From assembly GCA_029862745.1 (NCBI GenBank), contig JAOTWS010000003.1:124001-188000 (forward strand): 64,000 nucleotides of DNA, in the 5' to 3' direction. The stretch comes from Nitrosopumilus sp. (GTDB lineage: Archaea; Thermoproteota; Nitrososphaeria; Nitrososphaerales; Nitrosopumilaceae). The notes below the pieces were generated by a model, which did not search any database, had not been told where the DNA came from, and saw only the letters and a program-made list of their open reading frames with translations. Shown here piece by piece: positions 1 through 8,152 of the stretch; position 1 is the first letter of the stretch; each line of letters begins with the position of its first letter. Made by a program: the position numbers and the translations under genes.

Positions 1-684
1 CCAATGTGCGTTATATAATCTACAATCTGAATTATCACAAAAGGCATTACCTGTTTCATAATACATGATTGCTTGTAAAATATATCCCTCTACAATTTTA
101 AATAATCTTGAATCATGATATTCTAAGAACTCTCCTCGGTATTTTTTCTTTAATTCTTCAATTTTTTCATCAGAGAAATTTGTTAGTAATTCCAAATAGT
201 ACTTTTTTGGTTTTGCAGGCGCCTCTATTATTCCAGTAGTAGAAATAATTGCAGGGTTGGATCCTATTAATGCTCGTGCATGATATCTAAAATCGCCATC
301 ATCAAATGTACATATGAGCTTATTTGTAAAAATAATATGCAATATGTCAGCATTATTCTCAGTTATTGGAATGAAATCAATAATTTTTTTACAAAATTCA
401 AAGCCATCATATAATATCTTTAGATCATTTTCTGACATGTCCGTGTTATCACTTTCAATTTTTATTTCTTCAATTGTTGGTATATGTTTTTGAAATGGAT
501 TTTTTAAATCAAATATTCTGACACTTGCAATATTCTTAGATCGTTTTTTATCATTATGTTTGAAGAAATTATCCCTTATCTCCACTAATACTGGAAATGT
601 ATTTGTAATAAATTTCTGTAATTCTTTTATTTGAATTTCAGGAACAGTTGGCTCATCATAAAGAATAATTTTTGAAATTTTCAA
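1..684 (-). CDS. DUF6775-like putative metallopeptidase (3' end cut by window edge)
   Basis: An open frame runs on the minus strand from a TTG at 682-684 off the left edge, 228 codons without a stop. It is partial only because the window ends. Its N-terminus reads KISKIILYDEPTVPEIQI, and near the edge it carries a Cys-x4-Cys pair followed by RLYNAHW. It resembles the thaumarchaeal DUF6775 family, described as putative metallopeptidases; I recall this family name and did not check it. No HExxH-type motif is visible in the part present, so any enzymatic role would depend on residues outside the window. A second TTG at 685-687 could be the start. It lies just downstream of the Thi4 gene in the same direction (about 24 nt), so co-transcription is plausible. 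Confidence 0.6.
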   Translation of the reverse strand, partial: MKISKIILYDEPTVPEIQIKELQKFITNTFPVLVEIRDNFFKHNDKKRSKNIASVRIFDLKNPFQKHIPTIEEIKIESDNTDMSENDLKILYDGFEFCKKIIDFIPITENNADILHIIFTNKLICTFDDGDFRYHARALIGSNPAIISTTGIIEAPAKPKKYYLELLTNFSDEKIEELKKKYRGEFLEYHDSRLFKIVEGYILQAIMYYETGNAFCDNSDCRLYNAHW

Positions 685-708
685 CAAGAAGGATATTGAT
701 TCAATAGC

Positions 709-1527
709 TTATCTTTCTAACTCTTTGATTTTTGCTGCCGTAATCTCAGCTGCTTTTTTTCCAGAATACAACATCGAACCAAATGTAGGTCCCATTCTAG
801 CCAATCCGTGAGTTTCAGTAACTGACATTCCTGCTGCAACTAATCCGGGGTAAACTTCACCTGTTTTATGTACAACATGTTCTTCACCATCATTAACATG
901 CATTGGTTCCATTCCTTTCCATTTTGTCAGGCCTCTATCAACTAGTCTCTTCACAGCCACAGAGTCATGACCTGAAGCATCAATAATCATTTTAGCTTCA
1001 AGTGCAACTGGATCAACACAGGTAATATTACGTGGTAGTGCTGAAACGGGCATCCAATTAACAACAATTCCTGTCACTCTACCATTTTTTAATACCAAAT
1101 CATCAAATTTTGTAAGTTGAAGAAATTTTACACCTGCATCACAAGCTGCTGCAATTAATTTTGATACGGCATGAGGTCCAGGCGTTAAGTATAATCCATC
1201 TGCAACTTTTTTGTACGGTATACCTAATTCATCCCAAAATTTTTGCGCAGGTTCTCTTACAGTTACTGGATTCATCATATATCCACCTAACCAATAACCT
1301 CCTCCCAGATAGTTATTTTGTTCAATGACAAGAACTTTGAAACCCATATTAGAAAGGTCTCTGCTTGCAGTTAACCCTGCAGGTCCTGCACCAATTATGA
1401 TGACATCGGAGTCTGCTCTATCAATTAATACCTCATGAAATTCGTTTGCTATTGCACGTGTAATTTCGACTTCACGTACATCTGTAAATATTTTAGATGA
1501 TTGCTCTGCAATGGTTACTTTTTGCAT
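709..1527 (-). CDS. thi4: Thiamine thiazole synthase Thi4, Cys-type
   Basis: Makes the adenylated thiazole precursor of thiamine from NAD and glycine in the cytoplasm. An N-terminal Rossmann segment with GAGPAGLTA binds the dinucleotide. It is followed by the glycine-rich GGGYWLGG region and a C-terminal GxxxARMGPTFGSM segment typical of the family. In the active-site loop the sequence is ITCVDP with Cys170. In yeast THI4 the equivalent Cys donates its own sulfur (single turnover), whereas methanogen enzymes have His there and use sulfide. I chose ATG 1527 because GAAAGGA lies upstream of it; an in-frame ATG at 1551 would add eight residues. The gene is divergent from the siroheme reductase. 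Confidence 0.93.
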   Translation of the reverse strand: MQKVTIAEQSSKIFTDVREVEITRAIANEFHEVLIDRADSDVIIIGAGPAGLTASRDLSNMGFKVLVIEQNNYLGGGYWLGGYMMNPVTVREPAQKFWDELGIPYKKVADGLYLTPGPHAVSKLIAAACDAGVKFLQLTKFDDLVLKNGRVTGIVVNWMPVSALPRNITCVDPVALEAKMIIDASGHDSVAVKRLVDRGLTKWKGMEPMHVNDGEEHVVHKTGEVYPGLVAAGMSVTETHGLARMGPTFGSMLYSGKKAAEITAAKIKELER

Positions 1528-1685
1528 GGCGTTGTTTCCTTTCGTGAACAATTAATACTTTCCCACAACTTTTTTTAAAAAAAATTAGGTCACACTAATA
1601 ATTTTGATTACTCATGATGTGTAAGAATAGGAAAATTATGTACTTTGATGAAATTATTTCTCCTAAAATACCCAAATATCAAAAA

Positions 1686-1692
1686 TTTATAA
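1686..1692 (+). promoter_or_regulatory. TATA box of the nitrite/sulfite reductase gene
   Basis: TTTATAA lies 26-32 nt before the TTG start at 1718, the spacing expected for an archaeal TATA element driving a leaderless transcript. No Shine-Dalgarno-like sequence precedes the TTG, which fits leaderless initiation. Confidence 0.6.
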
Positions 1693-1717
1693 CCAAACTA
1701 AAAGAAATTTCATTGTA

Positions 1718-3526
1718 TTGACGTCATCTGATCTTAAACAATATACACCAGATTCCACCAAACCCAAAATTAATTGGGCTAGAATTGAGGAAGCTGACAA
1801 TTTTGCTAAAACTGTAAAACTGTTCCGCCAAGGAAAATATGATGAGGCTAGTTTTAGACGATTTAGACTTCAACATGGAGCATATGGTACCAGAATGACT
1901 GGGGATTATGCGATGGTCAGAATAAAACTACCTGCAGGGGAAATTTATCCAAATCAATTTGAAAAAATATCTCAACTCAGCGAACAGTATTCTATAGGCA
2001 GTGCACATTTTTCAACTAGAGAAAACATTCAACTTCATTGGGTAATTCTTGAGGATGTTTCAGAAATTTTTAGAGGCCTGTCTGAAGTAGGATTAACATC
2101 AAGAGAAGCATGTGGTAACTCTGTTAGAAATGTAATGTGCAGTCCATTATCAGGTGTTTGTACTAACGAAGAATTTGATTCAACTCCGTATGCACTTGCA
2201 ACTGCAAGGTTCTTTTTAAGAAATCCAATGGCCCAAAACCTTCCACGTAAATTCAAATTTAATTTTACATGTTGTGAAAAACATGGGATGGTGAGAATGG
2301 TCGATGTAGGGTTAATTCCACAAATTCGAAATATTGATGGTTCATCCCAACGTGGTTTTAAGATATTTCTTGGGGGTGGACTGGGAAACAAATCTTATGT
2401 TGGACATCAATTGGAGGAATTTACTCCTGATGAAGATTTACTTTATACTTCTATTGCTGTAATGAGGATATTTGATAGGTTAGGAGATAGGAAAAATCTT
2501 GCAAGAAATAGAATGCGCTATCTGGTAAATGATATGGGATGGGAAAAATTTCAAAACCTTGTTTTCAAAGAACGTGCGGTGGTAAGAGCTACTCAATCCA
2601 TAATAACTCAACTAGATGTTGACCTCACTCCAGATAAAATCAAACGACCGATTAGAATTTCTGATGAGAGTGGCGCACCCACACCAGACGGATTTGCTAG
2701 ATGGGTAAAAACAAACACTGTTAAACAATCTCAAACTGATTACTGTTCTGTATTTATCACTCTAGAAGCAGGAGATATCACTGCAAGTCAACTTAATGCA
2801 TTAGCTGATATTATTCGTGAATTTTCATCTGAGGGAAAGGCGAGATGTGGGTTTGTACAAAATGTTGCATTGCGATATGTTCATGAGGACGACTTACCAC
2901 GCCTATATTCTAAACTACTTGAAGTTGGGCTAGCAAAATCGGGTGCATTAACCATGACGGCCCCTATTGGATGTTCTGGAACTACTTCATGTAATCTTGC
3001 TCTGACAAATTCTCACAGACTAGCAAAAGAAATTCAAAGAAAGTTTCTTGAACTAAAACTTGATGAAGATAACGATCTAAGTGATTCATCCATTAAGATT
3101 AGTGGGTGTCCTAATTCTTGCGGGCAACATGGAATTGCAACTATAGGATTCTTTGGCGGAGGGGGTCGTGTTGGGAAAGACATGTATCCAAATTATCAAA
3201 TGTCTTTAGGCGGACGTTCTGACGGCGATACTATGTTGGGTGTAACATGTATTAGAGTTCCTGCAAAAAGAGTGATACCTGTAATTCTAAAAATTATTGA
3301 AACATTCAAACAAAACAAGAAAGATGATGATACTCTAAAATCATGGATTCATAGAATTATAAATGGAAATGAAGATTCGGCTATAAAATCCATTAATGAT
3401 ATTAAAAAAATATTGGAGCCACTGATCATTCCACCTACAAAAGAAAACGATCCGGACTTTTATCTGGACTATGGTAGCGATACAAGTTATCATACAAAAA
3501 CCGGAAAGGGTGAATGTGCTGCTTGA
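1718..3526 (+). CDS. Siroheme [4Fe-4S] nitrite/sulfite reductase (ferredoxin type)
   Basis: A 602-residue assimilatory reductase that takes six electrons from ferredoxin to convert nitrite to ammonia or sulfite to sulfide. It shows the two-fold repeat of the family: a ferredoxin-like half domain near residues 75-140, the first siroheme domain, a second half domain near 345-410, then the cluster ligands. These are Cys419-x5-Cys425 and Cys464-x3-Cys468 within GCSGTTSC and GCPNSCGQHG. Start is TTG 1718, behind a well-placed TATA box. The rhodanese gene overlaps its stop codon, which favours a sulfur role (sulfite reductase). Motifs alone do not separate nitrite from sulfite reductases, so both remain open. 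Confidence 0.9.
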   Translation: MTSSDLKQYTPDSTKPKINWARIEEADNFAKTVKLFRQGKYDEASFRRFRLQHGAYGTRMTGDYAMVRIKLPAGEIYPNQFEKISQLSEQYSIGSAHFSTRENIQLHWVILEDVSEIFRGLSEVGLTSREACGNSVRNVMCSPLSGVCTNEEFDSTPYALATARFFLRNPMAQNLPRKFKFNFTCCEKHGMVRMVDVGLIPQIRNIDGSSQRGFKIFLGGGLGNKSYVGHQLEEFTPDEDLLYTSIAVMRIFDRLGDRKNLARNRMRYLVNDMGWEKFQNLVFKERAVVRATQSIITQLDVDLTPDKIKRPIRISDESGAPTPDGFARWVKTNTVKQSQTDYCSVFITLEAGDITASQLNALADIIREFSSEGKARCGFVQNVALRYVHEDDLPRLYSKLLEVGLAKSGALTMTAPIGCSGTTSCNLALTNSHRLAKEIQRKFLELKLDEDNDLSDSSIKISGCPNSCGQHGIATIGFFGGGGRVGKDMYPNYQMSLGGRSDGDTMLGVTCIRVPAKRVIPVILKIIETFKQNKKDDDTLKSWIHRIINGNEDSAIKSINDIKKILEPLIIPPTKENDPDFYLDYGSDTSYHTKTGKGECAA

Positions 3527-4320
3527 CAGAATCAGGCAAAATCACAACAGATGTTGATTCTTTACGATCAGAAATTAGAGATAAAAGTGTGAGAGTAATT
3601 GATGTTAGAAGAGAAGGAGATTACAAACAAAGTCATATCCCTACTTCTGTAAATTTACCTTTAGCAACTCTCTTATCTGATGATAGTCCTGAACAAGTTT
3701 TAAAAATTGTAACTTCAATGGGTATTGATGATGAACTCCCAGTAGTTGTCTACGACGATACATTTGGTGCTTTGGCTTCAAGAGTTGCTTGGACATTAGA
3801 ATACATAGGACATTCTAATGTAACATTGCTTGAAACTACATACAGTCATTGGAAATCCCTGGGATTAGAAACGGATTCTCAAATTCCTGACATTCAAAGT
3901 AAAGAGCATTCTATGCATTTACATCCCGAAATATTGGCCACCTCTGATTATTTAGAAAATGCAAAAACAAAAGATAATGTAATTTTAGTAGATAATCGAG
4001 AGCGATTGAATTTTCTTGAACAACATATACCAAATGCCATTAACATTCCTTATCGAACTCTGGCAACAAAAGATAAGATTTTGCGTTCCAAAGACGATAT
4101 GAAAAGATTATTTGATAATCGAGGCATCACTGGGGATTCAGAGATAATCACTTACTGTGGTAGTGTGGGTACATTGTCAGGTTTGGCATACTATGCCTTG
4201 AAATCTGTAGGACTACCAAATACAAAATTATACGTTCGTTCTTTTAAGGAATGGAAAAATCTTCAGAAACCCACAGAAAAACAAGAAGATGCAAATTATT
4301 GGGATTTATCTGCAGAGTAA
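3523..4320 (+). CDS. Thiosulfate sulfurtransferase, two rhodanese domains
   Basis: Tandem rhodanese protein, about 265 residues, that transfers sulfane sulfur via a cysteine persulfide. The N-terminal domain (about 8-120) has Asp in the loop where the Cys would be (VVVYDDTFGA) and is presumably inactive. The C-terminal domain (about 135-255) carries the catalytic loop CGSVGT with Cys212. An ATG at 3514 would add three residues, but AGGGTGA abuts that ATG, whereas it sits about 9 nt before TTG 3523. TTG 3523 also overlaps the upstream stop as TTGA, so I prefer it; translational coupling with the siroheme reductase is likely. The stop codon abuts that of the convergent TPR gene. Confidence 0.88.
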   Translation: MTESGKITTDVDSLRSEIRDKSVRVIDVRREGDYKQSHIPTSVNLPLATLLSDDSPEQVLKIVTSMGIDDELPVVVYDDTFGALASRVAWTLEYIGHSNVTLLETTYSHWKSLGLETDSQIPDIQSKEHSMHLHPEILATSDYLENAKTKDNVILVDNRERLNFLEQHIPNAINIPYRTLATKDKILRSKDDMKRLFDNRGITGDSEIITYCGSVGTLSGLAYYALKSVGLPNTKLYVRSFKEWKNLQKPTEKQEDANYWDLSAE

Positions 4321-5442
4321 TTAAGAGGAAATTTCATTCCGGAGTTTTTTCGTAACAGTACCTTCTATATTATCAAACAGAACCAACATCTTGTCTTTAT
4401 TTTCAATCAAATAGTCTTTGCCCCTATCTTTCAATCGTATTTTCCATAATCTAATCTCTCTATGTTCATCAAAGAAATTTTCAATCATTTGTTCTCCTGA
4501 TTTTGCAGGATCTATGAACACATCAAAAATCTCGATGGTTTTTTCAATGTCTTCTCCTTCAATAGATTCTTTAACGGCATGTATAGCTTGGCTTAGTTCT
4601 TTCAAATTTTTAACAGGTTTTGGTAATGTCTTTTTTGTAATTCCAAACAAACCTTTCTTTTCTTTACCAATTTTTTCTGCAACATTTGGTGCAAGATCAT
4701 AAATTGGAATTTTACTTAGACCATCACGTTTTTCATTTTGAACAATTAATCCTTTTTCTAATAATTTCTTTAAAGCGTTATCTGCATCAGCTTTGTCTAA
4801 AAATGTTGTCCAAACAATTGCACCTAATGTATGATATCCTTGTCTAATAGATTCTAAAACAACAACTTCTTGAATTCTTTTGAAACCTTCTTCAATTTTC
4901 ACATTCATGAAATCCTTATCTCTAATTGATTTTCTTGCATTTTTAACATCAATCTCAATTGAGCGTTTTAATGACTCTAATGATTCTGGTACTTGATTTA
5001 ACAAAGATAAGAAACATGCTTGATTATACCATGCCATCCCATATGTTGGATCTGATTCTATTGCCTTCTGAACTGCATCTAATGCTTTAGAATAATTTTT
5101 CTGTTCATAATGGACTAATCCTTTTAGATTCCATGCTTCGGGATTTGTTACATCTATGTCTAAAATTCTGTCGTATATTTTCAATGCCTCACTATGATCA
5201 TCAATGTGGAATCGGGCATACCCCAATTTCATCAGAGTTTCTATGTTATTAGGATCAATTCTTAATGCCTGTTCAAAAACTTCTATGGCTTCTTCAAGTT
5301 TTTCATCTGCCATTAAATTGATTCCACGTTTGAATAATTTTTTACGATTGTAATCTGAATCAACAATACTTGTCTCTTCTTTAGCGATCTTCTCTGGTTT
5401 CTCTGCTACTTTCTCTGATTTTTTTCTAAATAATTTTTTCAC
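4321..5442 (-). CDS. TPR-repeat protein with C-terminal winged-helix-like region
   Basis: A 373-residue soluble protein. After a Lys/Glu-rich N-terminus (1-30) come about four tetratricopeptide repeats (about 35-170) with the usual alternation, such as AWYNQACFLSLLNQ and GYARFHIDDHSEALKIYDRI. A region around 195-250 looks like a small winged helix (DNALKKLLEKGLIVQNEKR), followed by an alpha-helical C-terminus. TPRs mediate protein-protein contacts; the partner is unknown. Its stop codon is directly adjacent to the stop of the convergent rhodanese gene, with no spacer. No enzymatic motif seen. Confidence 0.85.
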   Translation of the reverse strand: MKKLFRKKSEKVAEKPEKIAKEETSIVDSDYNRKKLFKRGINLMADEKLEEAIEVFEQALRIDPNNIETLMKLGYARFHIDDHSEALKIYDRILDIDVTNPEAWNLKGLVHYEQKNYSKALDAVQKAIESDPTYGMAWYNQACFLSLLNQVPESLESLKRSIEIDVKNARKSIRDKDFMNVKIEEGFKRIQEVVVLESIRQGYHTLGAIVWTTFLDKADADNALKKLLEKGLIVQNEKRDGLSKIPIYDLAPNVAEKIGKEKKGLFGITKKTLPKPVKNLKELSQAIHAVKESIEGEDIEKTIEIFDVFIDPAKSGEQMIENFFDEHREIRLWKIRLKDRGKDYLIENKDKMLVLFDNIEGTVTKKLRNEISS

Positions 5443-5546
5443 TAGGACAAAATGTGTTTTTATCTAGATAAATACTATCTTAATTGAGCCTAATGGCACA
5501 TATCTGAAACTTGGGATGAGTTTAAGCGATCTAAATACAAAAATAC

Positions 5547-7352
5547 TTGAAATATACACAATCGTTTGTGTCATCTCAGCCACGAATAGAAATTCAAGGA
5601 CAGGCACCTTTCAAGCAATCAGGTGTCTACGAAGTCCAAATTGCAATTACTGAAAGTAAGCCTTCAGATGAGGTAATCCGAACAAAGCAATTCTCGTCTT
5701 TATGGAAAGGTAATTTTCATCTTCGGGTCAAAGAAGGGATGTTTTCTGAAACCCTTGGATCTCCATCTAATCCACTTCCTTCAGCAATTGCAAGTCTGGA
5801 TAAAATTTGGATTATAGTCAATGATCAATTCTCTTCATTACATTCTGTATTTGTTGTCCCTTTAGCAAGATCATCGCCATCTCAAACAGAAACTAAATCT
5901 ATCGAGGATCAACCAGTCAAGCGTTCTACGAAAACAAGTACTGAGTCTTCTCATTCCTATGGAAGTAGAGGTCCTGAAGGTCAACCTGGTCCACCAGGAG
6001 ATAAAGGTCCGACTGGAGTTATTGGTCCACCAGGAGATAAAGGTCCGCAGGGTCCAATTGGTCCACCAGGAGATAAAGGTCCGCAGGGTCCAATTGGTCC
6101 ACCAGGTCCAATTGGAGATAAAGGAGTTACAGGAGATAAAGGAGTTACAGGAGATAAAGGAGTTACAGGAGATAAAGGAGTTACAGGAGATAAAGGAGTT
6201 ACAGGAGATAAAGGAGATAAAGGAGATAAAGGAGTTACAGGTCCAATTGGAGAGAAAGGCGATAAAGGTCCAACAGGACAAATAGGCGATAAAGGTCCAA
6301 CAGGATTGAAAGGTCCAATTGGAGAGAAAGGCGATAAAGGTCCAACAGGATTATCGGGTGACAAAGGTCCAACAGGATTAAGAGGGTCTCCAGGAGAAAA
6401 AGGGGATAAAGGTCCGCAGGGAGTTATTGGTGATAAAGGTCCAACAGGATTAACAGGTCCAACAGGTGATAAAGGTTCAACAGGATTATCTGGTGTTCAA
6501 GGAGAAAAAGGGACTCAAGGTCCATCAGGTCCAATTGGGGATAAAGGCGAAAAAGGTCCAATTGGAGAGAAAGGTCTGCAGGGTCCAACAGGATTATCTG
6601 GAGATAAAGGATTAACAGGTTCCACAGGTCCAATTGGGGATAAAGGCGATAAAGGTCCGCAGGGTCCAATTGGAGAGAAAGGTCCAACAGGACAAACAGG
6701 ACCTTCGGGAGAGAAAGGTCTGCAGGGTCCGCAGGGTTCTGCAGGAGCTAAAGGGTTAACAGGAGTACCAGGACCACAAGGCGAAAAAGGCGATAAAGGT
6801 CAGCAGGGTCCAATTGGAGAGAAAGGCGTTAAAGGTGCTGAAGGACCAATCGGAGAGAAAGGTTCGCAGGGAGCACAAGGTCCGCAGGGTCCTGCAGGAG
6901 CTAAAGGGTTAACAGGAGTACCAGGACCACAAGGCGAAAAAGGCGATAAAGGTCCGCAGGGTCCAATTGGAGAGAAAGGTCCAACAGGACAAACAGGACC
7001 TTCGGGAGAGAAAGGTCCGCAGGGTCCGCAGGGTCCGCAGGGAGAACGTGGTCCAACAGGACCTTCGGGAGAGAAAGGTCCGCAGGGTCCGCAGGGGATT
7101 CAAGGTCCGCAGGGAGAACGTGGTCCAACAGGTTCTATTGGGCCTAGCGGTGATCAAGGCCCAGTAGGAGGACAAGGTCCAGTAGGTCCGCCAGGTCCAA
7201 GAGGTCCGCCAGGTCCGCCAGGAGAAAAAGGTCCATCAGGTGGAATGTCTCCCGAACAAAAAGCACTTTTCAAAGATTTGTTAGAAATTCTAACAAATAA
7301 AAATATGATTTCAACGGAAGAACAAATTAAATTGATGAGTTATCTTTATTGA
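5547..7352 (+). CDS. Collagen-like Gly-X-Y repeat protein
   Basis: A 601-residue protein in three parts. Residues 1-138 form a non-repetitive, probably globular domain ending in a Ser/Thr-rich linker. From Gly139 to Gly565 there are 142 uninterrupted Gly-X-Y triplets, mostly GPx, GDK, GEK, GPQ and GPT. About 36 residues follow the repeat. The Lys-Gly-Asp/Glu combinations stabilise triple helices in bacterial collagens that lack hydroxyproline. I see no signal peptide or membrane anchor, so location is unknown. Start is TTG 5547; GTG 5568 is a good alternative, since TAAATAC at 5531-5537 is about 35 nt upstream of it. Open frames on the opposite strand here are by-products of the repeats. Confidence 0.9.
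   Translation: MKYTQSFVSSQPRIEIQGQAPFKQSGVYEVQIAITESKPSDEVIRTKQFSSLWKGNFHLRVKEGMFSETLGSPSNPLPSAIASLDKIWIIVNDQFSSLHSVFVVPLARSSPSQTETKSIEDQPVKRSTKTSTESSHSYGSRGPEGQPGPPGDKGPTGVIGPPGDKGPQGPIGPPGDKGPQGPIGPPGPIGDKGVTGDKGVTGDKGVTGDKGVTGDKGVTGDKGDKGDKGVTGPIGEKGDKGPTGQIGDKGPTGLKGPIGEKGDKGPTGLSGDKGPTGLRGSPGEKGDKGPQGVIGDKGPTGLTGPTGDKGSTGLSGVQGEKGTQGPSGPIGDKGEKGPIGEKGLQGPTGLSGDKGLTGSTGPIGDKGDKGPQGPIGEKGPTGQTGPSGEKGLQGPQGSAGAKGLTGVPGPQGEKGDKGQQGPIGEKGVKGAEGPIGEKGSQGAQGPQGPAGAKGLTGVPGPQGEKGDKGPQGPIGEKGPTGQTGPSGEKGPQGPQGPQGERGPTGPSGEKGPQGPQGIQGPQGERGPTGSIGPSGDQGPVGGQGPVGPPGPRGPPGPPGEKGPSGGMSPEQKALFKDLLEILTNKNMISTEEQIKLMSYLY
6114..6203 (+). repeat. Five perfect 18-bp tandem repeats in the collagen region
   Basis: The unit ggagataaaggagttaca occurs five times in a row without mismatch, encoding GDKGVT five times. 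It continues into three GDK triplets and a further GVT. Such identical units point to recent slippage or unequal exchange, so copy number probably varies between strains. Confidence 0.9.
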
Positions 7353-7636
7353 TTTTTTCAAACAGTTTTTTTAAATTTTTTACTTGTAATGCATTATTTA
7401 GTCCCAAAAGTGAATAATTATCTTTATTTTAAAATTTTGATTTGGGTTAATATTTTTATTTTTAAAATATTCTAAAAATATTGATTTCTAAATTTAATAT
7501 ATTTTTTAATATATGGACTCAAAATTCCAAACAACAGTTATGATTTGAAATATCTTTAGTTGACACTAACAAAGATTTAGAAAAAGGAAAACAATTCGTC
7601 ATCGATTGGACGATTGTTAATTTACTAACGATATTA

Positions 7637-7849
7637 TCATCGTCTTTTTGCTGCTTTTCTCTTTGGAGCTGCTTTGCGTGTTGCTGCTTTTCTCTTTGGA
7701 GCTGCTTTGCGTGTTGCTGCTTTTCTCTTTGGAGCTGCTTTGCGTGTTGCTGCTTTTCTCTTTGGAGCTGCTTTGCGTGTTGCTGTTTTTCTTGCAGTAG
7801 ATTTAGATGTTGATCTACGTTTAGTTGCAGCTTTTCTCTTTATAGCCAT
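7637..7849 (-). CDS. Lys/Ala-rich histone H1-like basic protein
   Basis: A 70-residue protein made almost entirely of Lys, Arg, Ala, Thr and Pro, with no acidic residue. After an N-terminal MAIKRKAATKRRSTSKST segment it has four copies of an 11-residue unit (ATRKAAPKRKA). It resembles eukaryotic histone H1 tails and bacterial H1-like proteins (Hc1/AlgP type), so it probably binds DNA or RNA nonspecifically. It has no folded domain. The 33-bp DNA repeats encoding it are identical. It stands alone between long AT-rich spacers. Expression level and partner are unknown. Confidence 0.75.
   Translation of the reverse strand: MAIKRKAATKRRSTSKSTARKTATRKAAPKRKAATRKAAPKRKAATRKAAPKRKAATRKAAPKRKAAKRR
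7650..7781 (-). repeat. Four identical 33-bp tandem repeats
   Basis: The unit starts gctgcttttctctttggagc on the plus strand and repeats four times with a period of 33 bp. It encodes the 11-residue basic unit of the H1-like protein in frame on the minus strand. Confidence 0.92.
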
Positions 7850-8152
7850 ACAGAATCGGTATTTTCATTGTTTTTCAGTGGTTAAACTAAAAAAATTTAC
7901 ACAAATTGATTACAAATTATGAAGTAATAATTTCTTCAATTTTTTTTATGATCGTTAAAATTTCAAAATTTATTTTCAAATATACTATCTTTATCATGTA
8001 ATGAGAACGATTTGAATATACATTTTAGAATTATTTTATAGTTTGTACTCATATTTAGATCTGATTAGAACAAATATTAGATCTTTTTTATTTTTATGAG
8101 GTATTAATTATCCAACTTAAATTTTTGATCTATTTCCTAATTTTTAATTAAA
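7850..8152. other. AT-rich intergenic spacer
   Basis: About 300 bp between the H1-like gene and the convergently placed 3' end of the DRG GTPase gene. It holds the promoter region of the H1-like gene and T-rich tracts. No convincing coding frame or structured RNA seen. Confidence 0.5.

Noticed and set aside
2035-2391. 118-codon minus-strand frame inside the siroheme reductase gene
   Set aside because: It lies antisense to a strongly conserved enzyme, has no family features and is best explained as a shadow.
5871-7175. Several long frames on the minus strand and other plus frames inside the collagen region
   Set aside because: They are by-products of the low-complexity Gly-X-Y coding repeat and show only repeated Pro, Ile or Leu patterns without starts of their own.
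7650-7781. Regular 33-bp repeats considered as a CRISPR array
   Set aside because: There are no unique spacers: the units are contiguous and code for an 11-residue protein repeat.
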